Of a DNA stretch of 64,000 bases, positions 41,945 to 50,065 are shown in pieces. Position 1 is the stretch's first letter. Every line of letters starts with the position of its first letter. The translations under genes and the position numbers were made by a program. Location of the stretch: NCBI RefSeq assembly GCF_007004735.1, contig NZ_SSNL01000006.1, forward strand, positions 248,001-312,000. Reading direction: 5' to 3'. Source of the DNA: Salinigranum halophilum (lineage in GTDB: Archaea > Halobacteriota > Halobacteria > Halobacteriales > Haloferacaceae). A model generated the notes under the pieces. That model was given only the letters and a program-made list of their open reading frames with translations, was not told where the DNA came from and made no database searches.

Positions 41945-42964
41945 TCACGGCTCCGGTGCACGAGCCGCTAGCCGATACTGTCGCCCGCGTTTCTGTCCCT
42001 CGGCTCGAATCAGGTTGTACTGTTCGAGCTTCGAGCAGTAGTTTCGAATCGTCCGCTTCGTCTTCGGGTCGTCGACGCGCTCGCGATACGCGTCGTACAA
42101 CGAACCTGGACTCACCTCGTCGGCCTCGGCGATGATCTCGTAGACGACGTGCTGATGCGGGGTGAGTTTCTCTATGTCTTTCCGTTTCAGTTCCGATTTC
42201 CCCTCGGGAACCGCACTCTCGACGACGGCCATCGGGATGTGGTCGAGGCCCTGACTCTGTGCCTCTCGGGCTGCGGTGCGGAGGATGCCGATCGAGACGC
42301 GGGCATCACCCGCTGCGGCCTCGGCGATGTATCGAAGTGCCTCAGTGTCGATGACACCGTCGTCGAGCCCCCACCGCACGCGGTCTGAGAGGATGGCGAC
42401 TAGTTCATCCGTCCCGTACTTGTCGAACTGAATCCGAACCGAACTCTGCAGTCGGCTCCGGACCCGCTCGTCAAGTCGCGAAAAGAGATCGGTCTCGCGG
42501 TTGGCGATGAGGATTGGGTGGACACCCCTGATACGATACAAATCGTAGAGGACGTCCGTCGATTCGAGTTGGTCGACTTCGTCGAGAATGACCACATAGG
42601 GCTTGCCGTCGTACGCGTGCAGTCGGTCAAGGAGTTCGTCCTTGGGAGTGGAGCGGCGATGGATGTCGAGCGTCTGGCCGATGCCATCTAAGAGCCGGTA
42701 GAGTAATCGGAATCTCGTGTAGTCCTGCCAGCAGTTGACGTACTGGTACTCGAGTTCGAGGACCGCTTCACGAAGGCGGTCGACGGTAAAACGGGCGATG
42801 CACGTTTTCCCGGTCCCCGAGGGGCCCAAGAGAAGGGGTGTTTCCGGGGATTCGCCCAGCGTGAGTGGGTCGAGTGTTCGCGAGAGATGGTTGACTTCGG
42901 CGTCCCGGTGTGCGACCTCCTTCGGGATGAATTCGGGCTGCAACACGCGGGCGTCCTGTATCAC
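41945..42964 (-). CDS. orc: Orc1/Cdc6 replication initiator
   Basis: A 339-residue AAA+ initiator. Walker A is LLGPSGTGKTCIARF near residue 45, Walker B VVILDEVDQL near 127, sensor 1 PILIANRETD, then a lid domain and a C-terminal winged helix (LTPHQHVVYEIIAEADEVSPG, TIRNYCSKLEQYNLI). It should bind origins and load MCM. It is divergent from the repeat-protein gene across a 171-bp gap with a perfect inverted repeat. Together with PolB and TFB it marks 31.8-43 kb as a replicon or integrated-element backbone. Confidence 0.92.
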   Translation of the reverse strand: MIQDARVLQPEFIPKEVAHRDAEVNHLSRTLDPLTLGESPETPLLLGPSGTGKTCIARFTVDRLREAVLELEYQYVNCWQDYTRFRLLYRLLDGIGQTLDIHRRSTPKDELLDRLHAYDGKPYVVILDEVDQLESTDVLYDLYRIRGVHPILIANRETDLFSRLDERVRSRLQSSVRIQFDKYGTDELVAILSDRVRWGLDDGVIDTEALRYIAEAAAGDARVSIGILRTAAREAQSQGLDHIPMAVVESAVPEGKSELKRKDIEKLTPHQHVVYEIIAEADEVSPGSLYDAYRERVDDPKTKRTIRNYCSKLEQYNLIRAEGQKRGRQYRLAARAPEP

Positions 42965-43013
42965 ACCAGAGTACTGGGGCGTGGAGGGACTTAATGGGAA
43001 CAGGGTCGTTTCC

Positions 43014-43056
43014 GATACTTCCGATACGATGTGTGGGTTGTTGGATTGGAAGTATC
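43014..43056. repeat. Perfect 9-bp inverted repeat upstream of orc
   Basis: GATACTTCC (43014-43022) and GGAAGTATC (43048-43056) are separated by 25 bp. They lie upstream of the orc TATA-like CATTAAGT (about 42991-42998) and about 80 bp before the repeat-protein start. A similar TTTCCGAAAGTTCCG lies at about 41489-41503. They could be Orc-binding boxes or a regulator site. Confidence 0.5.
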
Positions 43057-43090
43057 AGAGTCGACCCGATTTTCAGGATATACAATATGT

Positions 43091-43098
43091 ATTTATAC
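43091..43098 (+). promoter_or_regulatory. TATA-like box of the repeat-protein operon
   Basis: TTTATACC lies about 41 nt upstream of the ATG at 43136, which leaves a short 5' leader of about 15 nt. Confidence 0.45.
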
Positions 43099-43135
43099 CT
43101 GGACGCATTCGCGTAGCCTATCGACAAAGTCATTT

Positions 43136-46100
43136 ATGACTAATATTCAGAGACTTGTCTCAAACGCTGCCATTGATTACGAGGCGGATTTACTCACGTC
43201 GACGGGCAAGAGTGGACTGTTCTCGACCGGTTATCTCGCGACGAAACCACTCATCGAATATCTAAATTCGGGAGAAATCCCGCTTGTTGTGTTTACCTCG
43301 CCGAAGGAGTCACCGAGCGTGCAAAATGGAGATGAACCGGTGGTAGAGTTTCCGAGTGCCGAAGGATACCAGTCGTTTGGTGTCGTCACCGATTCTCGAA
43401 TTCTCCTCCTCACCGGCAATGATGACGGAGACGTTTCCTACTCGTTCTCACTCATGGACATCGATACCGTCTCGGTCGAAACTACCTCCTCGTTTTTGTC
43501 ATCCCAAGCTCGTCTGGTCATCACGACGGTCGACGGCGTAGAGGCTGTAACCCATCGGCTCACGTCAGTTGACCCGCATGAAGCTGCGGAGGTCATCGTG
43601 GAGAAGGCAAACGAGAACCGGTGTGTCGAGCTTACTGATCGACTCGAAGAGTCAGCACAACAACTCGCTGCTGGTGACAGTCGAAGAGACTCCCTCGAGA
43701 TCCTTGAGCAAGCCGCTGACCGATTATTTACGGTCACTTCTTATAACGACGCACAAACAGGAGAGGCCGATTCTCTCACCGACTCAGGCCGTCGGTTACA
43801 GGAACTTCGAGGCCAGGTACAGAGTGCCCAAACCGCCCTCTCGAAACTACAGGACGTCGAGGACACGATTCAGGACGGTGATGATGCGGTCCAAATTGGT
43901 TCCTCGAACGCGATCGGACACTACGAGACAGCGCTTGACCAACTTCAGTCCTTACAAACTGTAGTCGAAAAGAATGAGCTTCCATTTGCGGATATCCTTT
44001 TGGGTCGAATACAGAAGGTAAACAATCGCTTAGAGAACCACCGTCCGACCACAACTCACGAGAGACTCCACAAGTTACTCACGAAAGGACGGGACGCCAT
44101 CGCGCAAGCAGATCGCACCGACGGACCGAAAGACCGACTCGAACACCTCCAAACCGCGGTTGAGACACTCAGAGAGTACGCGGCCACAGTGAAAGATGCT
44201 GGGTTCGAAGGAGGTGTGAACAAAGGCGAACGATGTGAGATCTGTCAGCGACCAACATCGGTTCGTTGTGAGACCCACCTCAACTCGGATATCGTCTACA
44301 CCTGTCTGCCGTGCCGGTCGTTTGGTGCTGAGACGGATGAGGGGTTGCTCCTGTCCGCACAAGTCACCAAGCAGATCGATGAGTGTGAACGACGACTGGG
44401 GCAAACACTCGCCGATTCCAAATTCGTTCTGTACGCGAACGGTTCGTGGAGCGGATTTCCCGGGTCTGAAGCGTACTCGAAGCGAGTCCGTCGTATCACG
44501 GCGCTCATCTGTCTCACAGACGCGCTCGGACGTGTGCCCTCGTACAACGAGGCAACCACTCGGTTCCCGGATGGCTTGAGCCCACCTCACGACTACTACG
44601 ACTTTGCCGCCGAGGTCGGTGTCCGTCTCGATGAGGCGTTCCTCGATCAACTCCGAGAACAATCCTCCAACGACGAACTAGCACCTACGGCCGATCAACT
44701 CATCGAGGAGAGTGCGTATCCCCGATCCCAGTATGAGAAGCGGTTCGGGTCAATAAACAGTGCCATCGAGAAGGCGGGAGTTCGATTTGGTCAATCGGAC
44801 AGTTGGGTCCCTGCTATTCGTGAGTACTACGAGACACACCGAAGTGCACCGACTCCCGACGAACTGGAGGCGGAGTTCGGTGTCGAGATCGGAGACATCC
44901 TTCTGGACGCCCAGACATGGCGAGAGGCACTGTTGTGGGCTGGGATTCCAGAACGCGACATCGTTGAAGAGGACCCGATCCGCGATGAGGCCTTGCGGAT
45001 CGAAGGCGAGCTCGAACATCGCCCCACTGTCGAGGAGATACGGTTCTACTTCTCGTACCCCACTCGGGCGCTCAGACGATACATCCCACGAGGAGAGTCA
45101 CTCGAGGAAGTCCTTGACCGACTTTCGTTCCAGTATCCGGAGCGATCATTGGAGCCAACAGGAGATCTCGATGAATCCCCGGATTCGGCGTCGGATATCC
45201 CATCCCACACGGACTTGTTGAGAGAAGCACTGTGGCTCGTCCGGCGACACGGACAGGCGAAGTGTAGAGCCGAATTCGCGGACCTCTCTATGTTCGATAT
45301 TCAACACTACGATGTCCAATTTGGGTCACCCGACGCTGCCATTGAGCGTGCTGTTGGTCTCTCGACTCACGACCCCACCCAAGCGGAATACGCCCCGAAG
45401 GTGCAACTCGCCGAGGAAATCGAGGAGTTTGGAGACTTTCTGGGTCGGTCACCAAAGCCGATCGAGTTACTGTTGTACGGTTCGGTGTCAGTCGATAAAT
45501 TCGCGCAGAAGTTCGAATCGATGGCCGAGTTGAGTGAGGCTGCTGGTCACTCTTGGCCCCAAAGTATTCCTTCGAACGAAGCTCTTCTGTCTGACCTCAA
45601 GCGTGTTGCTGTCCCGCTCGGGTCGCCCCCTACGCTCGAACAGTACGCCCAGAACGGTGAGTACCCTTATGAACACCTCGTCCGCCGATTTGATGACTGG
45701 TTCGGCGTCCTCAGAGCTGCCGGGTTCTCACCGCTGTCTGAGGGGAATCCAGTACTCGAATACCACTCGTCGGATGTCGACTTAGTTCGGTTCGACGCTG
45801 ACGTGCGAGTTCGTACTGGCCTCGGCCGTGATGAGATACTCATCGATGAAATCTACCGAATCGCGTACGAACTCGGTGGGCGGCCGACACCGGACTCCGT
45901 GCAAACCCTCTCACAGTACCCCATCGATCTCTACGCTGAGGAATTCGGCTCCGTTCAAAACGCGATCGAGGTGGCTGACCTCGAGGATCTTGCCGACGTC
46001 GACCCTGCAGTCAATGCCCACGTTCGTGGTGATTTACGAACAGCGCTACAGGCGCTCATCGAAGAGTCACCGCACCCACCGCTGTCGCACGTCGTTTCCG

Positions 46101-48271
46101 CTGAACTTCAGTACTCAACACTATCGTTCATCACTGTGTTCGGTTCGTTCGAGAACGCGCTGAAGGCTCTTGGGTATTCCGCGGACGAACTGCCCACTGC
46201 CACGAAACCCGAACTCCTCGAGGCGTTCAGTACCGTAATGGATCAACTCGACGAGGTCCCGACCCCACAACAACTACACCGTCACTCGCGATTTGCAGCG
46301 CAAGACTTCGTGCTAGTCTTTGAGACGTGGCACTCGGTGTATGACGAGGCGAGTGTTGAACGCCCTTCGGAGATGTTCGGGAGTACCTCTTCTGAGGCCA
46401 ATGAGAGTCAACAGCCGTCCGAACCTGTCTCCGAGTTCGAGTTTGACTCCGAAGTCGAGTCCGAATCTGGCACCAGAGGTACCGAAGAGAACGAGTCTGG
46501 AGCCTCACCAACGCGAGCGGAACTGATCGAGGCAATCCAATCGACGAACGAACGTGTTAGTGGGCCACTCAAATCGTCGGATCTCAATGCACACTCTCCG
46601 TACTCCCAACACCAGTTCACGACTGAGTTCGGCTCGATAGAGGAGGCACTTGAACACAGTGGGATCGACAGACGCGAGCAGTGTCTCGACGAAATTGGCT
46701 TCGTTATCGACGAAATCGGCAGATTCCCGAATCAGGCCGATGTCGGTCGGCATGCGCGTGTAAGTGGGCCCTTCATCAATCGATACTTCGACGACTGGCT
46801 CGACGCGCTGACGGCGTTCGCAGACCGTCAGGGACTCTCAGGAAAAACCGCGAGTGATGAGTTGCTACTCGGTGAGATCGAGCGACTCGGTTCCAAGCAA
46901 GCCGACGCTGTGATGCCGTCTCAGATAGAACAAAAGGGTGTTTTCGAGCCGGCCGACTACGTGGAACGGTTTGGGTCCTGGCCGGAGGCACTCAACTCCG
47001 CCGGTATCGAGGCAGAAACTGAACTCCTCGAATCAATCCGCCGACTGAGACGCGATGCTGATGGGCCGCTCACCGAACAGTCGTTAGAGAGGAGTGATCG
47101 ATTCGACACGGACATACTCGATGAAGTGTTTGGATCGCTCGAAGCCGCTATCGACGCGTACGTCGAATCGTACGACACTGACATCGCCACGACGTCAAAC
47201 GCTGTCGCTGGTGACGAATCTGATGAGCAACAACCAGCCTCGGACGAATCAACACATCAAGCCGGAGGGGCGGGTACCCGGACAGAAACGCCGGATAGCC
47301 CGACAGATGAGGCAAACGAAAACACGTCAGACACGGGCTCAGAACCCACCTCTAATGACGAACTGCGCGAAGCGCTGATCGAAACACTTCGTGATCTTCA
47401 CAACGAGTTAGCGCACCCGGTGATGTCCTATGACATTAGTGAAAAGACGTCCTACTCTCAGTACGACTATTCGTCCGAATTCGGGTCACTGGACAACGCC
47501 TTCGAGGCAGCAGGTATCGACCGAACAGACTCGTTCCTCTGTGAGTACCATCGAGTGGCGCTGGAAGTCGGAGAACTCCCCTCGAAAGCGACATTCGACG
47601 AACACGCACATTTCAGCTATGTCACCTTGGTAAACAGACTGGGCGACTGGGATGAGATTCAAGCTCGCTATCGGGAGTGGGTAGAGGGTAGGTCCGACTC
47701 ACCTGGCGACACAGAGATCCACAGCGGTTCAAGGGAGGCACAGAATGACTCCGACGCTGACTCCAAAGGGGCTGGTTCGTCATCCACTGAACGTGAGACG
47801 GGCGGTTCACTCGAAGAAGAGAGTGCGCCGGCAAACGAATTCGATGAGCCAGTCGAGACGGTCACCTTCTCCGATGTCGCCGTCGGCTCTCAATACGACC
47901 AACCGATTGCGGTACGCTTAGTCGCAACCGAACCGGAGACCGCCAGTGATGTAGACGCCCTCCTTACAGTCGAAGATACGAGTGGCGAGCGGGTACAATT
48001 TCGCGTTCTCACGGGCCACTCTCCGGGGGTCGATTGGACCGTCGGAGACTGGTACGAGATACAGAGATTTTGGAGTGGCAATAAATACAAAAACGGTGAG
48101 CCGCACCGATATTTACTGAGTACAGAGAGGCTCTCAGCTCAGCAACTCGATACTGCTGAACAAGCGAACGAGGACAGCACTGATCATGACAAGGATAATA
48201 ATATCGATGACAGTGATGAATTGATGGGTTCGATAGATGAACAACTCGATGAGTTGCTTGGAGAGACATGA
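43136..48271 (+). CDS. Giant protein: PH-like domain, zinc motif, about 16 HEAR-type repeats, OB-fold
   Basis: A 1711-residue protein. Residues 25-160 resemble a bacterial PH domain (LVVFTSPKES, GVVTDSRILLLTG), 165-365 are helical, and a zinc motif CEIC...CLPC begins at 367. From about 450 to 1516 I count roughly 16 copies of a 45-60-residue unit with a Gly-x-x-Pro turn and an FGS-W/I-x-x-A-x-x-x-A-G end (FGSINSAIEKAGV, FGSWPEALNSAGI, FGSLDNAFEAAGI). These resemble homing-endonuclease-associated repeats. They fall in three blocks split by acidic linkers. Residues 1572-1664 look like an OB-fold (VTFSDVAVGSQYDQPIAVRLV). No nuclease motif seen. The repeats may form a DNA-contact or recruitment scaffold (inference). 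Confidence 0.8.
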   Translation: MTNIQRLVSNAAIDYEADLLTSTGKSGLFSTGYLATKPLIEYLNSGEIPLVVFTSPKESPSVQNGDEPVVEFPSAEGYQSFGVVTDSRILLLTGNDDGDVSYSFSLMDIDTVSVETTSSFLSSQARLVITTVDGVEAVTHRLTSVDPHEAAEVIVEKANENRCVELTDRLEESAQQLAAGDSRRDSLEILEQAADRLFTVTSYNDAQTGEADSLTDSGRRLQELRGQVQSAQTALSKLQDVEDTIQDGDDAVQIGSSNAIGHYETALDQLQSLQTVVEKNELPFADILLGRIQKVNNRLENHRPTTTHERLHKLLTKGRDAIAQADRTDGPKDRLEHLQTAVETLREYAATVKDAGFEGGVNKGERCEICQRPTSVRCETHLNSDIVYTCLPCRSFGAETDEGLLLSAQVTKQIDECERRLGQTLADSKFVLYANGSWSGFPGSEAYSKRVRRITALICLTDALGRVPSYNEATTRFPDGLSPPHDYYDFAAEVGVRLDEAFLDQLREQSSNDELAPTADQLIEESAYPRSQYEKRFGSINSAIEKAGVRFGQSDSWVPAIREYYETHRSAPTPDELEAEFGVEIGDILLDAQTWREALLWAGIPERDIVEEDPIRDEALRIEGELEHRPTVEEIRFYFSYPTRALRRYIPRGESLEEVLDRLSFQYPERSLEPTGDLDESPDSASDIPSHTDLLREALWLVRRHGQAKCRAEFADLSMFDIQHYDVQFGSPDAAIERAVGLSTHDPTQAEYAPKVQLAEEIEEFGDFLGRSPKPIELLLYGSVSVDKFAQKFESMAELSEAAGHSWPQSIPSNEALLSDLKRVAVPLGSPPTLEQYAQNGEYPYEHLVRRFDDWFGVLRAAGFSPLSEGNPVLEYHSSDVDLVRFDADVRVRTGLGRDEILIDEIYRIAYELGGRPTPDSVQTLSQYPIDLYAEEFGSVQNAIEVADLEDLADVDPAVNAHVRGDLRTALQALIEESPHPPLSHVVSAELQYSTLSFITVFGSFENALKALGYSADELPTATKPELLEAFSTVMDQLDEVPTPQQLHRHSRFAAQDFVLVFETWHSVYDEASVERPSEMFGSTSSEANESQQPSEPVSEFEFDSEVESESGTRGTEENESGASPTRAELIEAIQSTNERVSGPLKSSDLNAHSPYSQHQFTTEFGSIEEALEHSGIDRREQCLDEIGFVIDEIGRFPNQADVGRHARVSGPFINRYFDDWLDALTAFADRQGLSGKTASDELLLGEIERLGSKQADAVMPSQIEQKGVFEPADYVERFGSWPEALNSAGIEAETELLESIRRLRRDADGPLTEQSLERSDRFDTDILDEVFGSLEAAIDAYVESYDTDIATTSNAVAGDESDEQQPASDESTHQAGGAGTRTETPDSPTDEANENTSDTGSEPTSNDELREALIETLRDLHNELAHPVMSYDISEKTSYSQYDYSSEFGSLDNAFEAAGIDRTDSFLCEYHRVALEVGELPSKATFDEHAHFSYVTLVNRLGDWDEIQARYREWVEGRSDSPGDTEIHSGSREAQNDSDADSKGAGSSSTERETGGSLEEESAPANEFDEPVETVTFSDVAVGSQYDQPIAVRLVATEPETASDVDALLTVEDTSGERVQFRVLTGHSPGVDWTVGDWYEIQRFWSGNKYKNGEPHRYLLSTERLSAQQLDTAEQANEDSTDHDKDNNIDDSDELMGSIDEQLDELLGET

Positions 48272-49146
48272 CCTCCGACATGAGTGCGCCGATTGAGTCG
48301 ATCGACGGTGTCCCAACGGATTCGATCATCGTTATTTCAGATCCTGCGACGTCAGGTGGTGATCGAGGGAACATGGGGTGGTTGCGAAGCCTTCCGTACT
48401 TGGTGCGGCAGGGAGTGACCACGTATACGTTCAATCCGGCGTGGCTTCGATACGGATCGGATGAGACGTTCGATGAGGTCTTAGAAGAACAACCTGGAGA
48501 AGGCGGATATACGTACCGCGCAATCGACGATTTCAGCTTCCAGTATCAACTGATCGAGACGGACACTCCCGTATCCACGATCACTGCCCCACACATCTGT
48601 CAGTACACGAGTCAAGAGGGCGAGCACAAGGGTGAGGTAAGTACGACTCACAAACTGCTTCGAGCCTATGATGCGGGACAGTTAGACGAGCTCGTCCTTG
48701 TCGTCGACAAGTCTGGATTCCGTCTCTCGAAGCAAGAGACCGACAAGCCACTGATTGAAGCCTTAGACGTACATGAGCTCTCATATCGAGGGGTTGCGAG
48801 TTATTATCTCAAACACGAACTTCCTGTCCGCTATCTCGGCCTGGACGAGACGCTCAATATCTGGTTACATGAGGCAGCAATCGAGTACGCCAGCGTCATG
48901 GAGTCCGAACCCAACCGGATCGCTGATCTGTTCGAATTCGATGTACTGCAACCTGGTATTCGGACGTGGGGCTTTCTGGAGTTCTTAGCGAATAAAACGA
49001 CCGAAGAACAGACCGATCACGTGCAAGCGACGATCCGGCCATGGGTAGAACGCGACATTACGAAAATTCGTGATCACATCCTCAATGCGCTCCAGCGGTT
49101 CGAATTCGATGCTGAACAGGTCCGAGCGTTTCGGAACTCCAGATAA
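48268..49146 (+). CDS. Unknown 292-residue protein between the repeat protein and DpdG-like gene
   Basis: This gene overlaps the giant repeat-protein stop by 4 nt (ATGA). The sequence begins SIIVISDPATSGGDRGNMGWL and has YRAIDDFSFQYQLIETDTPVS, LDELVLVVDKSGFRLSKQETD and ELPVRYLGLDETLNIWLHEAA. The order of strands and helices suggests an alpha/beta fold. A position near dpdG-J invites comparison with DpdK, a PLD-like nuclease, but no HxK motif is present. Function unknown. Confidence 0.75.
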   Translation: MTSDMSAPIESIDGVPTDSIIVISDPATSGGDRGNMGWLRSLPYLVRQGVTTYTFNPAWLRYGSDETFDEVLEEQPGEGGYTYRAIDDFSFQYQLIETDTPVSTITAPHICQYTSQEGEHKGEVSTTHKLLRAYDAGQLDELVLVVDKSGFRLSKQETDKPLIEALDVHELSYRGVASYYLKHELPVRYLGLDETLNIWLHEAAIEYASVMESEPNRIADLFEFDVLQPGIRTWGFLEFLANKTTEEQTDHVQATIRPWVERDITKIRDHILNALQRFEFDAEQVRAFRNSR

Positions 49147-49211
49147 CGGCCTCAGTGGTGGTGTTTCCCTCTCCGGACGGTGATTGTCAAACGCGATACG
49201 GGCGGGCATAG

Positions 49212-49221
49212 ATATTTTAAT
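49212..49221 (+). promoter_or_regulatory. TATA-like box before the dpdG-like gene
   Basis: ATATTTTAAT in a 130-bp gap. With a transcript start near 49243 the ATG at 49277 would have a leader of about 34 nt. Confidence 0.45.
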
Positions 49222-49276
49222 GGCTCTTTCTTGATTGATTATATCACCCGCGAAGTATCCCTCTCTCGACACCACC

Positions 49277-50065
49277 ATGGCGCTATTTAGGAGAAACGTT
49301 GTTGGCACTGAGGTCCTCTCGATGTGGCGATACGTATCCCACGCCGAACCAGTCACTCGGAAGGAACTTATTCAGCGATACTATCCCGGAGATGCATCGA
49401 ACCCCAACGAGAGTGATCAGCGAAAACCACTTGTTGATGCAATCGATTTCCTCATCGACACTCGACAGTTCCTGGAGCACGAGAATGGACTGGTGATTAC
49501 GGACGCAGCCCGTGAGGAAGTGTGTCCGGAAGTTTCGATTCTCCGTGGGATCCGTACCGCGACCGGCGAAGACGCCGCCTACAACGACGTCCTCGACGTG
49601 CTGACCGAAGACGACCAGGTCTTCTTCGATCGAGGAGATCCATTGGTAGACCTGCTGAGTGGGCGACGGAGCGATGTCAGTTGGAACTCCACCCGTCTGA
49701 ACTACTGGCGACGAATGATGGATGCGATTGGCGTCGTCAGAGACGTTGATGCGGATTCAGATGAGGACTATACCACCATGTTGTCCCTCCATCGAGAGCT
49801 ACTGAATGCACTGCTTCGCTCAGTGATGGAGCCGTCCGAACCGGCGCAACTCAGCCAAGTCCTCAATGACCTTCACGAAGAGTACCTCCCAGTGTATGCG
49901 GGCGCGAATCGAAACAGCGTGGCAGCATACATCGAGCGTGCACTCTCCCACGCTCAAGCACACGACGACGTGAATATCGGACAGGAAAGTGACTTTGGAC
50001 CGACAGTTGACCTCAACGGAGCTGGAGTCAACTTAATTGCACTCCGAGTACGCAGTCAAGAATGA
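49277..50065 (+). CDS. dpdG: DpdG-like winged-helix protein
   Basis: A 262-residue protein with an N-terminal winged-helix-like region (LSMWRYVSHAEPVTRKELIQRYYPG, then DAIDFLIDTRQFLEHENGLVIT). A helical C-terminal part follows. Its stop overlaps the next gene's ATG. Assignment to DpdG rests on the order and sizes of this gene and the three after it, matching dpdG-dpdH-dpdI-dpdJ in bacterial dpd clusters. ATG 49277 is preferred to a TTG at 49235, which would lie inside the likely untranslated leader. Confidence 0.6.
   Translation: MALFRRNVVGTEVLSMWRYVSHAEPVTRKELIQRYYPGDASNPNESDQRKPLVDAIDFLIDTRQFLEHENGLVITDAAREEVCPEVSILRGIRTATGEDAAYNDVLDVLTEDDQVFFDRGDPLVDLLSGRRSDVSWNSTRLNYWRRMMDAIGVVRDVDADSDEDYTTMLSLHRELLNALLRSVMEPSEPAQLSQVLNDLHEEYLPVYAGANRNSVAAYIERALSHAQAHDDVNIGQESDFGPTVDLNGAGVNLIALRVRSQE

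Noticed and set aside
48268-49146. Annotation as DpdK (PLD-family nuclease)
   Set aside because: The position is suggestive, but neither HxKxxxxD motif is present, so only an unknown call is supported.
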